Source: Chloroflexota bacterium
Lineage (GTDB): Bacteria > Chloroflexota > Anaerolineae > Aggregatilineales > UBA2796
Direction of reading: 5' to 3'
Assembly (NCBI GenBank): GCA_021325095.1
Contig: JAJPHV010000147.1
Coordinates: forward strand, 62,001 to 126,000
Length of the DNA stretch: 64,000 nucleotides
Shown: one piece after another, positions 33,344-41,060 of the stretch
Layout of the letters: each line of letters starts with the position of its first letter
Position numbering within the stretch: the stretch's first letter is position 1
The notes under the pieces: model-generated
Database searches by the model: none
Seen by the model: only the letters and a program-made list of their open reading frames with translations
Told to the model about the DNA's origin: nothing
Program-made: the position numbers and the translations under genes

Positions 33344-34429
33344 GTGGCCCCGATACGAGTGTTGGTCGTCGAAGACAGCGTCACCCAGCGCCGCCAACTT
33401 GTGACGCTGATCCAGAAAGCGCCCGACATGGAAGTGATCGGCCAGGCGCGCAACGGCATGGAAGCCATTGAACTGGTCGAAAAGTTGCGCCCGGACGTGA
33501 TCAGCATGGACATCCGAATGCCTCACCTGGGCGGGCTGGAAGCAACGCGCGAGATCATGCGCGAGTTCCCGACGCCGATTGTGATCGTCAGCCATGCTTC
33601 GAGCGATGCCGATATGGCGATGGCCGCCATGCAGGCGGGCGCGCTGGCGGCCATCGAAAAACCGCCCGCTTCCACTGACCCGCACTACGCACGGCGCTGC
33701 GAGGAACTGGTGTCCACCTTGCGCTTGATGGCGCGTGTGCGCGTCATCCGGCACTGGAACAACCATTCACGCCCGCTACCCAAGACCGGCCCGCTGCTGG
33801 CGACCAGCCAACCGCTGCTGGCTCCTGTTCCAGAGATTGTGGTCATCGGGGCCAGCGCGGGCGGGCCGGGTGCGCTGGCGGCGGTCCTCGGCAAACTGCC
33901 CGCTGATTTTGCTTTGCCCGTGCTGATCGTGCAGCACCTGACGGCGGAGTTTATGCCGGGCCTGGCGGAGTGGCTCAACCGGGCTGGCCCGCTGCCCGTC
34001 CGGCTGGCAGTGGGGGGCGAACTGCCGCTGCCCGGCCAGGTATTGCTGGCTCCGGGCGGCGCGCACCTTCGACTCAGCATAGAAGGCCGCGTTGTGTTAG
34101 ACTCAATACGGGGCAGTTACCGACACCAACCCGCTGTTGACGCCCTGTTCAAATCGACGGCGGATTGTTATGGTTCCCGTGCCATCGGCATCGTGTTGAC
34201 AGGCATGGGCGATGACGGCGCGGCGGGGCTGCGCCTGATGCGAGACGCAGGGGCACGTACCATCGCCCAAAACGAAGAAACCTGCGTCGTGTTCGGGATG
34301 CCCGCCGCCGCCATCGAGCGCGGCGCAGCGGAATTTGTATTACCATTAGAGAAGATCGGCTCCGCGATCCGCGCCTTATGCAGTCGCGGTGAAAGGAAAA
34401 CAGATGGCTCCGACAGTGCTGCTCGTTGA
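33344..34429 (+). CDS. cheB: CheB chemoreceptor methylesterase
   Basis: The 361-residue protein has an N-terminal receiver (VLVVEDSVTQRR, phospho-acceptor D56 in ISMDIRMP, lysine in IEKPP) and a C-terminal methylesterase with the catalytic serine S171 in IGASAGGPGAL, histidine H198 in VQHLTAEFMPG and the aspartate in LTGMGDDGAAG. It removes methyl groups added by CheR and resets the receptors. The start is GTG, eight bases after the cheA stop. The end overlaps the next receiver gene by 26 bases. Confidence 0.95.
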   Translation: MAPIRVLVVEDSVTQRRQLVTLIQKAPDMEVIGQARNGMEAIELVEKLRPDVISMDIRMPHLGGLEATREIMREFPTPIVIVSHASSDADMAMAAMQAGALAAIEKPPASTDPHYARRCEELVSTLRLMARVRVIRHWNNHSRPLPKTGPLLATSQPLLAPVPEIVVIGASAGGPGALAAVLGKLPADFALPVLIVQHLTAEFMPGLAEWLNRAGPLPVRLAVGGELPLPGQVLLAPGGAHLRLSIEGRVVLDSIRGSYRHQPAVDALFKSTADCYGSRAIGIVLTGMGDDGAAGLRLMRDAGARTIAQNEETCVVFGMPAAAIERGAAEFVLPLEKIGSAIRALCSRGERKTDGSDSAAR

Positions 34430-34778
34430 AGATAGCAAAACACAGGCCAAGCAGATCAAGGACGTGCTGGAAAGCGTTGGGCTGGAAGTACGCATCGTGG
34501 GCGACGGCCCGGATGCGATCCGCGAGGCATTGGAAAATCCGCCCGATTTGATCGTGCTGGATATTCAGCTTCCGTCGATGGATGGCTACCAGGTCTGCCG
34601 TCGCTTGAAGCGGGCCGAAGAGACGCAGAACATCCCGGTGATCATGCTCACCGACAAGGCCGGGACGAAGGAAACGATGATCGGGCTGAAGGCGGGCGCG
34701 GACGACTACATCCCGAAGGACATCTTCGCCGCCGAACACCTGATGGAAACACTGAAAGAATTGGGTGTCCTGGGCTAA
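34404..34778 (+). CDS. Single-domain response regulator (CheY/PilG-like)
   Basis: The 124-residue protein is a lone receiver: VLLVEDSKTQAKQ, phospho-acceptor D53 in VLDIQLPSMDGY, threonine in VIMLTDKAG and lysine in YIPKDIF. This is the likely diffusible output of the CheA kinase; in style it is nearer PilG/FrzZ-type receivers than flagellar CheY. AAAGGA lies before ATG 34404, which is inside the cheB gene, so expression is coupled. Confidence 0.92.
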   Translation: MAPTVLLVEDSKTQAKQIKDVLESVGLEVRIVGDGPDAIREALENPPDLIVLDIQLPSMDGYQVCRRLKRAEETQNIPVIMLTDKAGTKETMIGLKAGADDYIPKDIFAAEHLMETLKELGVLG

Positions 34779-34803
34779 CTCACGGATCGAGGGTTATCAC
34801 TCT

Positions 34804-35223
34804 ATGGCAACAGAAGGCAGCCGGGTCGCAATTCCGCCCATCATGGTGATCCGCGTCGAAGACACTATGGATGTCATGATCGCCCGTAATACGGCGCGCC
34901 GGGCTGCGTCGCTGCTAGGGTTTTCGTCGGTCAGCCGGGCCCAGATTGCAACGGCAGTGGCGGCGCTGGCCGATATTATCCTGAATGTTGAAGCGCGGCA
35001 GACCATTCACTTGCACGGCATTCGGGATGGCGTTGACATGGGCATTCAGGTGTCCTGTGAAGCGCCCTGGCTGGCAAGCGCCAGCCCGGACAATGCTCTG
35101 ATCGCGCTGCGTTCCAAACTGGGCGACATCATGGACGAGATCGACGTGGAGCCTGGCCCGCCGCCGCGCATCGTGATGATCCTGTGGCTGGATGCCGGGC
35201 GCACCACGCAGTTGGATGGATAG
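34804..35223 (+). CDS. RsbT-like degenerate GHKL ATPase-fold protein
   Basis: The 139-residue protein resembles the anti-sigma/RsbT group of small GHKL proteins: ARNTARRAASLLGFSSVSRAQIATAVAALADIILN corresponds to their helical core, where the N-box Asn (LARNI in RsbT) is replaced by ADIIL. A canonical DxGxG ATP-binding loop is not found (VSCEAPWLASASP stands in its place). ATP binding is therefore doubtful and a switch or scaffold role is more likely. It lies inside the chemosensory cluster between a receiver and the second CheW. Confidence 0.65.
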   Translation: MATEGSRVAIPPIMVIRVEDTMDVMIARNTARRAASLLGFSSVSRAQIATAVAALADIILNVEARQTIHLHGIRDGVDMGIQVSCEAPWLASASPDNALIALRSKLGDIMDEIDVEPGPPPRIVMILWLDAGRTTQLDG

Positions 35224-35245
35224 GGGGACATGCAATTGCCGGTTG

Positions 35246-35340
35246 ACCTCACCCCAACCCCCTCTCCAACTGGAGAGGGGCTTCCAATCAGCTTTCCTGC
35301 CCCCTCTCTGCAAGCAGAGAGGGGGTTGGGGGGTGAGGTT
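35246..35340. repeat. Family-A palindrome, copy 11 (most complete copy)
   Basis: This is a near-perfect element: CCTCACCCCAACCC, hairpin CCCTCTCCAACTGGAGAGGGG, spacer, hairpin CCCCCTCTCTGCAAGCAGAGAGGGGG, then TTGGGGGGTGAGG. Its last bases GGTGAGG lie six bases before the ATG of the second CheW gene and so form its Shine-Dalgarno sequence. Confidence 0.9.
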
Positions 35341-35342
35341 CC

Positions 35343-35783
35343 ATGCGCCCGCTGGTGACGTTTATGCTGGCCGACCAGGAATATGCCCTGGACGTGTTGG
35401 ACGTGCAGGAGGTGGTGCGGATGGTGGCGATGACGCCGCTGCCCGAGGCGCCGCCCGAAATCCTGGGCGCGATCAACGTGCGGGGCACGCCGACGCTCGT
35501 CCTGGACATGCGCCGGCGCTTTGGCCTACCCGTGCAGGAACCCGGCCCGGACTCGCCGCTGGTGCTGGTGAAGGTGCAGGGCACATGCCTGGCGCTGCTT
35601 GTGGATCGGGTGGTGGGTGTCGTCCATGCCGACCTTGCCCCTGACGCCGCCGGTTTTGTCCGCATTGCAGATCGGCTGGTGGTCATGCTCAGTCCGGCGG
35701 CATTACCATCTCAGGCTGTCCTGGCGCTGCTTGGCGGGCCGGATCGGAAAGAGACAAACGAATTTGAACCGAGGTCCGTATGA
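35343..35783 (+). CDS. cheW: CheW-like adaptor protein (second)
   Basis: The 146-residue protein is a compact CheW domain: VTFMLADQEYALDVLDVQEVVRMV, TPLPEAPPEILGAINVRGTPTLVLDMRRRFGLP and LLVDRVVGVVHADL. Unlike the first CheW it has no N-terminal extension. Having two CheW proteins in one cluster suggests that two receptor classes or two partner proteins are coupled. Its ribosome site is supplied by the end of a family-A repeat. It overlaps the next gene (ATGA). Confidence 0.92.
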   Translation: MRPLVTFMLADQEYALDVLDVQEVVRMVAMTPLPEAPPEILGAINVRGTPTLVLDMRRRFGLPVQEPGPDSPLVLVKVQGTCLALLVDRVVGVVHADLAPDAAGFVRIADRLVVMLSPAALPSQAVLALLGGPDRKETNEFEPRSV

Positions 35784-36679
35784 AAGATCGGGTGCTGATC
35801 GTCGCCAAGGACGATGAATTCAAAACGCGGCTGGCCGATACGCTGGAAGCCACTGGCGACTACTTGACGGTCACAGCTACCACCTTCGAGGAGGCCCTGA
35901 GCGAGATTTTGCTGGCCGAATTTTCGCTGATTGTGACTGAGACCGAATTGCCTGACCTGAGCGGCATGGACTTGCTGGCGGTAGTCGGCGGGCTGCGGCC
36001 CGGCACATCGGTGATGATGATTGACGACGACCTCTCGGCCAAATCCGCCGTCGCTGCTATTCGCCTGGGCGCCTGCGATTACCTGCACAAACCGATCAAC
36101 ATGCATTTCCTCCTGATGCAGATCGAGCGGCAGATCGACGTCATGCATATGACGAAGAAAAAGAAGGAATCCGAAGAAACCCACCGCGAGATCGTCCCGC
36201 CGACGCCGCGTGACCGTGAACGGCAGCTTAACCCGGCCACGCGCCCGGCAGCGCTGCTGCTGGGCCGCGAACAGTTCCAGGTGATCAACCAGGAATTGCA
36301 GCGCCTGCTTGGGCACATCAAGGCCCATTTCGTCGGGCTGGTGGACAGCGACGGCAACTTGGCGGGCGCAGCGGGCACGCTCGAAGAATACGATCTGGTG
36401 CTGCTGACAAGGGCCTTGTCCATCGACCACACAGCGACCAGCACACTGGCAACTATCCTGGAAGAAAACCAGTTCCACAGCACGTACCTGGAAGGGGAAC
36501 ACAACGGCGTCTACATCGTGGAGATCGAAAAGCCATATCTGCTATCGCTGGCCGTGATCTGCTCGGTAGACGTGAAGCCTGGCATGGTCTGGCTGTACAG
36601 CAAACGCACCGCCGAGACGATCTCGCAGGTGCTCAAAGCGTCGCCGCAATCACCGCAAGCGGCTACACTCTCGTTGTAG
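35780..36679 (+). CDS. Pseudo-receiver fused to Roadblock/LC7-like domain
   Basis: The 299-residue protein starts with a receiver fold (1-125) whose key residues are changed: the acidic pair after RVLIV is A9-K10, the phospho-acceptor position is E54 (IVTETELPD), and the switch Thr/Ser is Asp (MMIDDD); only K104 (YLHKP) is kept. A charged linker (MTKKKKESEE) leads to a C-terminal domain of about 130 residues (QVINQELQRLLGHIKAHFVG, then LVDSDGNLAGAAG, then HNGVYIVEIEKPYLLSL) that matches the Roadblock/LC7 layout known from MglB-type GTPase regulators. It is coupled to the second CheW. Confidence 0.8.
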   Translation: MKDRVLIVAKDDEFKTRLADTLEATGDYLTVTATTFEEALSEILLAEFSLIVTETELPDLSGMDLLAVVGGLRPGTSVMMIDDDLSAKSAVAAIRLGACDYLHKPINMHFLLMQIERQIDVMHMTKKKKESEETHREIVPPTPRDRERQLNPATRPAALLLGREQFQVINQELQRLLGHIKAHFVGLVDSDGNLAGAAGTLEEYDLVLLTRALSIDHTATSTLATILEENQFHSTYLEGEHNGVYIVEIEKPYLLSLAVICSVDVKPGMVWLYSKRTAETISQVLKASPQSPQAATLSL

Positions 36680-36782
36680 CACGCTCGCTGTAAACAGCCA
36701 ACCGGGCTGATCCAGTACTTTTGGTTCATTGCCCTGATTGTTCATTGTGTCACAATAGGAGGGTTGCCAAGAGGAGTACTGT

Positions 36783-37163
36783 ATGCCTGCAAGTGTATCC
36801 TGGTACGAATTGGGAAGCATCATCGAGTGTACCGTTAGCGACCCTTTAACGCTGGAAGAACTTGAATGCGCCGCTGAGGAAATCTGGGCACTGGCGGCGG
36901 CGTGTCGCCAACCCGTCGACATGATCTTCGACTACCGCCACGTGGAGACGTTTCCGCGTGGTGGCTTGCCCGTCGTGCGCGACGGCCATTTTACGCTGCC
37001 CATGCTGGATCGGGTGGCGCTGGTCGGGAACGAACCGCTGGTGGAGATGATGATCACAACTATCACCCGCGCCACGTTCCGGCCCGATCCTACGATTCAT
37101 GCGGACGTGGAGGAAGCGGCGCAGCATCTGCGCCTGCTGGCCGCCCAGGACGGCAATCGCTGA
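36783..37163 (+). CDS. Small STAS/SpoIIAA-like protein at the end of the chemosensory cluster
   Basis: This 126-residue protein has an alternating strand/helix layout (PASVSWYELGSIIECTVSDPL, PVDMIFDYRHVETFP, VALVGNEPLVEMMI) similar to the protein encoded at 22620. The style suggests a SpoIIAA/STAS-like fold, which would pair naturally with the RsbT-like protein in the same cluster, but this link is inferred. GGAGTACTGT precedes the ATG. It is about 100 bases after the Roadblock gene, so it may have its own promoter. Confidence 0.6.
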   Translation: MPASVSWYELGSIIECTVSDPLTLEELECAAEEIWALAAACRQPVDMIFDYRHVETFPRGGLPVVRDGHFTLPMLDRVALVGNEPLVEMMITTITRATFRPDPTIHADVEEAAQHLRLLAAQDGNR

Positions 37164-37178
37164 CACAAAAGGCAGAGA

Positions 37179-37260
37179 ACCTCACGCCCTCTCTTCGCAA
37201 GACGAGAACGGGAAACCGGGAGAGGCTCTCTTTTTCAACCTTTAGAGGAAAAGGGCCGGG
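37179..37260. repeat. Degenerate family-A palindrome, copy 12, in a convergent gap
   Basis: CCTCACGCCCTCTCTTCGCAAGACGAGAACGGG is a decayed left half. It is followed by GAGAGGCTCTCTTTTTC, a weak hairpin with a T-run, and a decayed right arm GGGCCGGGAGTAGCG. It lies between the convergent STAS-like gene and the kinase/MurQ fusion and could terminate the chemosensory transcript. Confidence 0.55.
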
Positions 37261-37268
37261 AGTAGCGA

Positions 37269-39122
37269 TCAGGACATGATCCGGTTCAGGTTACCGCCGA
37301 CTGCCGCCAGCCGCTGGCGCGCTTCATCCGGCGGGCTACCGGTCAGCGCGCAGGTGATGGCCGTCTTTATCTCACCATCGCACTGTTGAAGCAGTGCCCT
37401 GGCCTCGTCGCGGGATAGACCTGTCGCATCCGCGACGATAGTCACCGCCCGTTCGCGCAGTTTGGCGTTGCTGGCCTGCATATCGGTCATCAGGTTGTTG
37501 AACGTCCGGCCAACCTGCACCATGATTCCGGTAGAGATCATGTTCAGGATCATCTTCTGAGCGGTTCCGGCTTTGAGTCGTGTCGATCCGGTGATCACCT
37601 CGGGGCCGGTGACGACGGTGATCGGGTACTGAGCCAATGCACTGATTGGCGCACGCGGTGCGCCGCTGATGCTGCCGGTCAGTGCTCCACGCTCGTTGGC
37701 CTCGCGCAGCGCGCCTTGCACGAAAGGCGTCGATCCGCTGGCCGCCACGCCGATCACGCTGTCCAGCGGCCCGACGTTCCGTTCGGCAATGGCTGCGCGC
37801 CCGGCGGCTTCGTCGTCCTCGGCCCCTTCAACCGAGTTGACCATCGCCGCTGGCCCGCCCGCCAATATCCCGGCCACTTCGTCCGGTGTGGCGTTGAAGG
37901 TCGGGGCACACTCGGCGGCATCCAGCACCGCCAGCCGCCCCGATGTTCCCGCACCAACCATGAACAGCCGCCCGCCCCGGGCGAAGCGTTCCGCAATGGC
38001 TTCGATCAGCGCGGCGATGCGCGGCAGTTCGAGCGCAATGGCCTGCGGAATGCGGCGGTCTTCCAGGTTCATGATGGTCGCCAGGTCAAGCGCGGGGCGC
38101 TGGCTGATGTTCATCGTCAGCCGGTTACGCTGCTCGCTCGGACGGCGAACAGGTAGCGCTGGCGCGGGCAGTTCGGGCGGCGGCAAATGGACTCCCAGTT
38201 CGGCCAGTACCATCACGGCTGCGCCCACCGCCGCATCGTGAACAGCCTGCACCGTGACGGCGTTCGGCGCGAAGGCCATGACCGCCGAGGTGAACAGGTC
38301 GCGCAGCAAGCCAGAGTAGCGGAAAAGGCTGCCGGACATGACCAGCGGAAAGGGGGTATCGCCGAAGTCAAGTTGCCGCAGGGCCGCGATCACCTGCCCG
38401 GCCAGGGCGTCAGCGGCCTGGGCGATAATGCCCACTGCCGTCAAATCCTGTTCCGTCTCGGCCAGCGCGACAGTTTCCGCCGCCAGAGCTGCAATCTCGT
38501 CGATGCGCCGTCCGGGGATATACAGCCAGTCCACCAGTTCGCGCAGGTCTTTCAGCTTGAGACGAGCCAGAATGCGTTCGGTCAGTGCGGTGGCCGGGCC
38601 GAGCGTATCCTGAGCGCGCGTGATGGCCGCCAGCGTCTCCCGCGCGATGGCGAAGCCGCTGCCCTGATCAAGATGGTAGCCCCAACCGCCCGTGCGCGCC
38701 CGCTGGCCCTGCGCGTCGATCCCGATCACGATGGAACCCGTCCCGCTGATGACCACGATGCCGAAGCGCTGGCCTGCCCCGCCCACCAGCGCAGGAACGG
38801 CATCGTTGTCCACCAGGATTTTTTTACCGGGAAAGACGATTTGCATCGCCTCCTGCACCTGGCGGCGCTCGTTCACATGATCGACGCCCGCGACGCCGAT
38901 CCCGATCCCGGCAATGGCAGGCAGCGGCAAATGCGCCTTCTTCGTGATCTCGATAACACCCTGCTCCAACGTTGAAATAGCCGCACCAAAGCCCACGTTG
39001 CGAAAATTCGAGGAGCCGACCTCGGCGCGCGCTAACACGTCGAGCCGCTCATTGAGCAGTGCCAGCCCGGTATGGGTGGCCCCGCCGTTGATGCCGATCA
39101 CGTAAAGCTGTTCGTCGCCCAT
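37269..39122 (-). CDS. Sugar kinase (BadF/BadG/NagK type) fused to MurQ etherase
   Basis: This is one chain of 617 residues. Residues about 5-310 are a BcrAD/BadF/BadG-type ATPase (YVIGINGGATHTGLALL, GIGVAGVD, ISGTGSIVIGID, GGWGYHLDQGSG) like GlcNAc/MurNAc kinases. Residues about 330-617 are N-acetylmuramic acid 6-phosphate etherase MurQ with GAGTSGRLAVLDAAECAPTF (catalytic Glu), GVAASGSTPFVQGAL and GSTRLKAGTAQKMILNM. Together they would phosphorylate MurNAc or anhydro-MurNAc and remove lactate in one protein, for cell-wall recycling. ATG 39122 begins MGDEQLYVIGINGG. Confidence 0.92.
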   Translation of the reverse strand: MGDEQLYVIGINGGATHTGLALLNERLDVLARAEVGSSNFRNVGFGAAISTLEQGVIEITKKAHLPLPAIAGIGIGVAGVDHVNERRQVQEAMQIVFPGKKILVDNDAVPALVGGAGQRFGIVVISGTGSIVIGIDAQGQRARTGGWGYHLDQGSGFAIARETLAAITRAQDTLGPATALTERILARLKLKDLRELVDWLYIPGRRIDEIAALAAETVALAETEQDLTAVGIIAQAADALAGQVIAALRQLDFGDTPFPLVMSGSLFRYSGLLRDLFTSAVMAFAPNAVTVQAVHDAAVGAAVMVLAELGVHLPPPELPAPALPVRRPSEQRNRLTMNISQRPALDLATIMNLEDRRIPQAIALELPRIAALIEAIAERFARGGRLFMVGAGTSGRLAVLDAAECAPTFNATPDEVAGILAGGPAAMVNSVEGAEDDEAAGRAAIAERNVGPLDSVIGVAASGSTPFVQGALREANERGALTGSISGAPRAPISALAQYPITVVTGPEVITGSTRLKAGTAQKMILNMISTGIMVQVGRTFNNLMTDMQASNAKLRERAVTIVADATGLSRDEARALLQQCDGEIKTAITCALTGSPPDEARQRLAAVGGNLNRIMS

Positions 39123-39187
39123 GCTCCAGTGTTGTCTCCTTGAGCCGCCATTGTACAGCGTGAGCACCCGCTGCGAAAACCTGGCAA

Positions 39188-40609
39188 TCAGGCTGGCGGT
39201 GTGATGGTCAGCGTTGGGGTGGCTGTGTCTGGCGGCGCACCGGGACTGGCCGACAGCGGGGTTGGCGTCCGGGTGGGGGCCTGGTAGGGACGTAGATCGG
39301 GCAAGCGCTGCATGATCGGCACAAGGTAGGCCGCCAGAGCGATCTTGCCCGCTGTGCCAAGATGCACACCGTCGCCGATGAACTTCCCTTGGGGGTGCCC
39401 GTCAGCCCAATAGTTATACAGTTTCAGTTCCTCGGCATTGATGCCCGAGATAAGCGTCTTGTTGATCTCGTCGCGCGACATTGGCCCCACGACGTAACTG
39501 GTTCCCATGCCCACAAAAGCCTCGTTGATGTCCACGCACGTCACTTGCAGCAGGGCCAGCGCGCCACCGGCACAGGCAGCGGCGATCTGGGCGTTGAATG
39601 CCGCGATCACGTTCGGTTTGAACCCGGTGGCAAAGCTCGTCAGGGCGAATTTGCTTGGATTGCCGGGGTAATAGTTGAGAACGATGATGCGACCCATCGG
39701 CGTGAACGTGGCGATGCGGCGCACCAGTTCGGCCAGGGCGGCGACATGTGCAGGTGCAGCCGCAGCTGGGTCAGGGCTTTCGGGGCTGAGATCGTTGATC
39801 CAGGGCAGGATCACGGTGAATTTGCAGTGGTCGTTGCGCAACTGGGCGAACTGCGGGGTGCTGTAGTAGGAGGGGTGATTGGCCGAACTGATGCCGGTAG
39901 CCCCCACCGTGCGATTATTGACTTTCATGTCTTTTTCGGTGACGCCAAGCGCGCGGAAGCGTGCTTCAATGTAGCGGCTCACCGGGGCAAAGGGCGTGCG
40001 GACGTAACCCGTATCCGGAATCTCAAAGACGGCCCCTCCGGCGGCGACAGAGTCGCCGATGACATCTGTGCAGGGATTGGTGGTCGGGATTTTGGCAAGT
40101 TCATCGGCTGTGATGACGGGAATACGGCTCAGGTCAATGTTGATTTGCAGCATCCTGGCCTCGATCCAGCCCGTCCGCGCAGGCTGGTTTTTGGCGGGGA
40201 AGTAGCTGACTTGAACCCACGTCCCGTCTTCGTTGCGCTGGATGATGCTGGCGGGCGTGTTGGGGCCGACCAGGATCACGGGCAGGTAAACATAGCCCGG
40301 CCCATTCAACAGTCGGAAGCCATTAAGGATCATAGCATCGGGGATAGCCGTCGCTGTCAGAGTCAGCGTGGGCGTGCGGGTCGGCGAGCCGGTGGGTGCT
40401 GTCGTGCCTTTGGGAAGGCGGGTATTGGTGGGCGGAATCGTCGCCGTCGGAAGGATGGCAGTGCTGGTCGGAGTCCGTGCGTGTGTATTGGTGGGTGGCG
40501 GGCCTTGCAGCGCGGCACTCCGTGCTGCTGAGTTGGACAGCCCGGCGGCTGTGATTGTGATGGCGAAGCCAGCCAGCACGCAAATTGAACGGAACAGTGA
40601 TTTCTGCAT
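39188..40609 (-). CDS. Secreted SGNH/GDSL-type hydrolase with Thr/Pro linkers
   Basis: A signal peptide (MQKSLFRSICVLAGFAITITAAG) leads to a T/P-rich stretch (about 35-90), a small SH3-like region (GPNTPASIIQRNEDGTWVQV), and an SGNH hydrolase domain. This contains the nucleophile in VIGDSVAAGG, the Asn block in LPWINDLSPE and the catalytic DGVHLG near the end. A second T/P tail closes the protein. It should act outside the cell on an ester, perhaps acetylated glycans. ATG at 40609; the frame continues upstream with a TTG nine bases earlier. Confidence 0.75.
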   Translation of the reverse strand: MQKSLFRSICVLAGFAITITAAGLSNSAARSAALQGPPPTNTHARTPTSTAILPTATIPPTNTRLPKGTTAPTGSPTRTPTLTLTATAIPDAMILNGFRLLNGPGYVYLPVILVGPNTPASIIQRNEDGTWVQVSYFPAKNQPARTGWIEARMLQINIDLSRIPVITADELAKIPTTNPCTDVIGDSVAAGGAVFEIPDTGYVRTPFAPVSRYIEARFRALGVTEKDMKVNNRTVGATGISSANHPSYYSTPQFAQLRNDHCKFTVILPWINDLSPESPDPAAAAPAHVAALAELVRRIATFTPMGRIIVLNYYPGNPSKFALTSFATGFKPNVIAAFNAQIAAACAGGALALLQVTCVDINEAFVGMGTSYVVGPMSRDEINKTLISGINAEELKLYNYWADGHPQGKFIGDGVHLGTAGKIALAAYLVPIMQRLPDLRPYQAPTRTPTPLSASPGAPPDTATPTLTITPPA

Positions 40610-41060
40610 GACAGGCAATGTTCTTATTTACATGGTTGATACAGACCAGGAACTATAACCTTATTTTGGGAGTTTGACAGCAGGGGAGAAAAGGAAACCC
40701 CGGAAACGAGCCGGCAGTGCGCTGCTGCCAGTTCCGCAATCGTTGTCCCACTGCCTCGATACAGAGCCGCCCCAAATTTTCGTGAAAAATAAAGTCCGGG
40801 TCGGCGGCCATATCCTTTCTTAATTTATAATATTCCCAATCAGTGTGCACGGCTCCGCACGCCGCGCCACTCCATTGCACTACAAGACGGGCGGTGCACA
40901 CTGGTTTGTGGTTGTGCCCTGCTTTCAGGGTAACTGATACCAGCAATTGCCGTCCGGATCGTGGGATTGTCGCTGTGAGAGCTTTCTACCTGGGGGTCGC
41001 TTTCGAAAGCCAGAATATGTACCGCTGCCCGCAACCGCTGTCATAGAGCCGAGGCGAAGT
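40610..41060. other. 451-base divergent intergenic region
   Basis: This gap separates the SGNH hydrolase from the hybrid kinase. It contains an AT-rich patch with TATAAT at 40826-40831 (no convincing -35) and a small palindrome ATTTTCGTGAAAAT near 40777-40790. I see no supported gene in either strand. Confidence 0.5.

Noticed and set aside
35246..35340. Repeats considered as a CRISPR array
   Set aside because: The copies are palindromic, scattered over the whole window in single intergenic gaps and lack regular spacers or cas genes.
26928..37163. Flagellar chemotaxis operon
   Set aside because: No flagellar or motor genes, no CheZ/CheC/CheD, and the CheA-REC and CheR-TPR forms point to a non-flagellar output.
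40653..40946. Possible 97-residue minus-strand gene in the gap before the hybrid kinase
   Set aside because: No ribosome site at a workable distance, no recognisable motif and atypical composition; the gap is better seen as a divergent promoter region.
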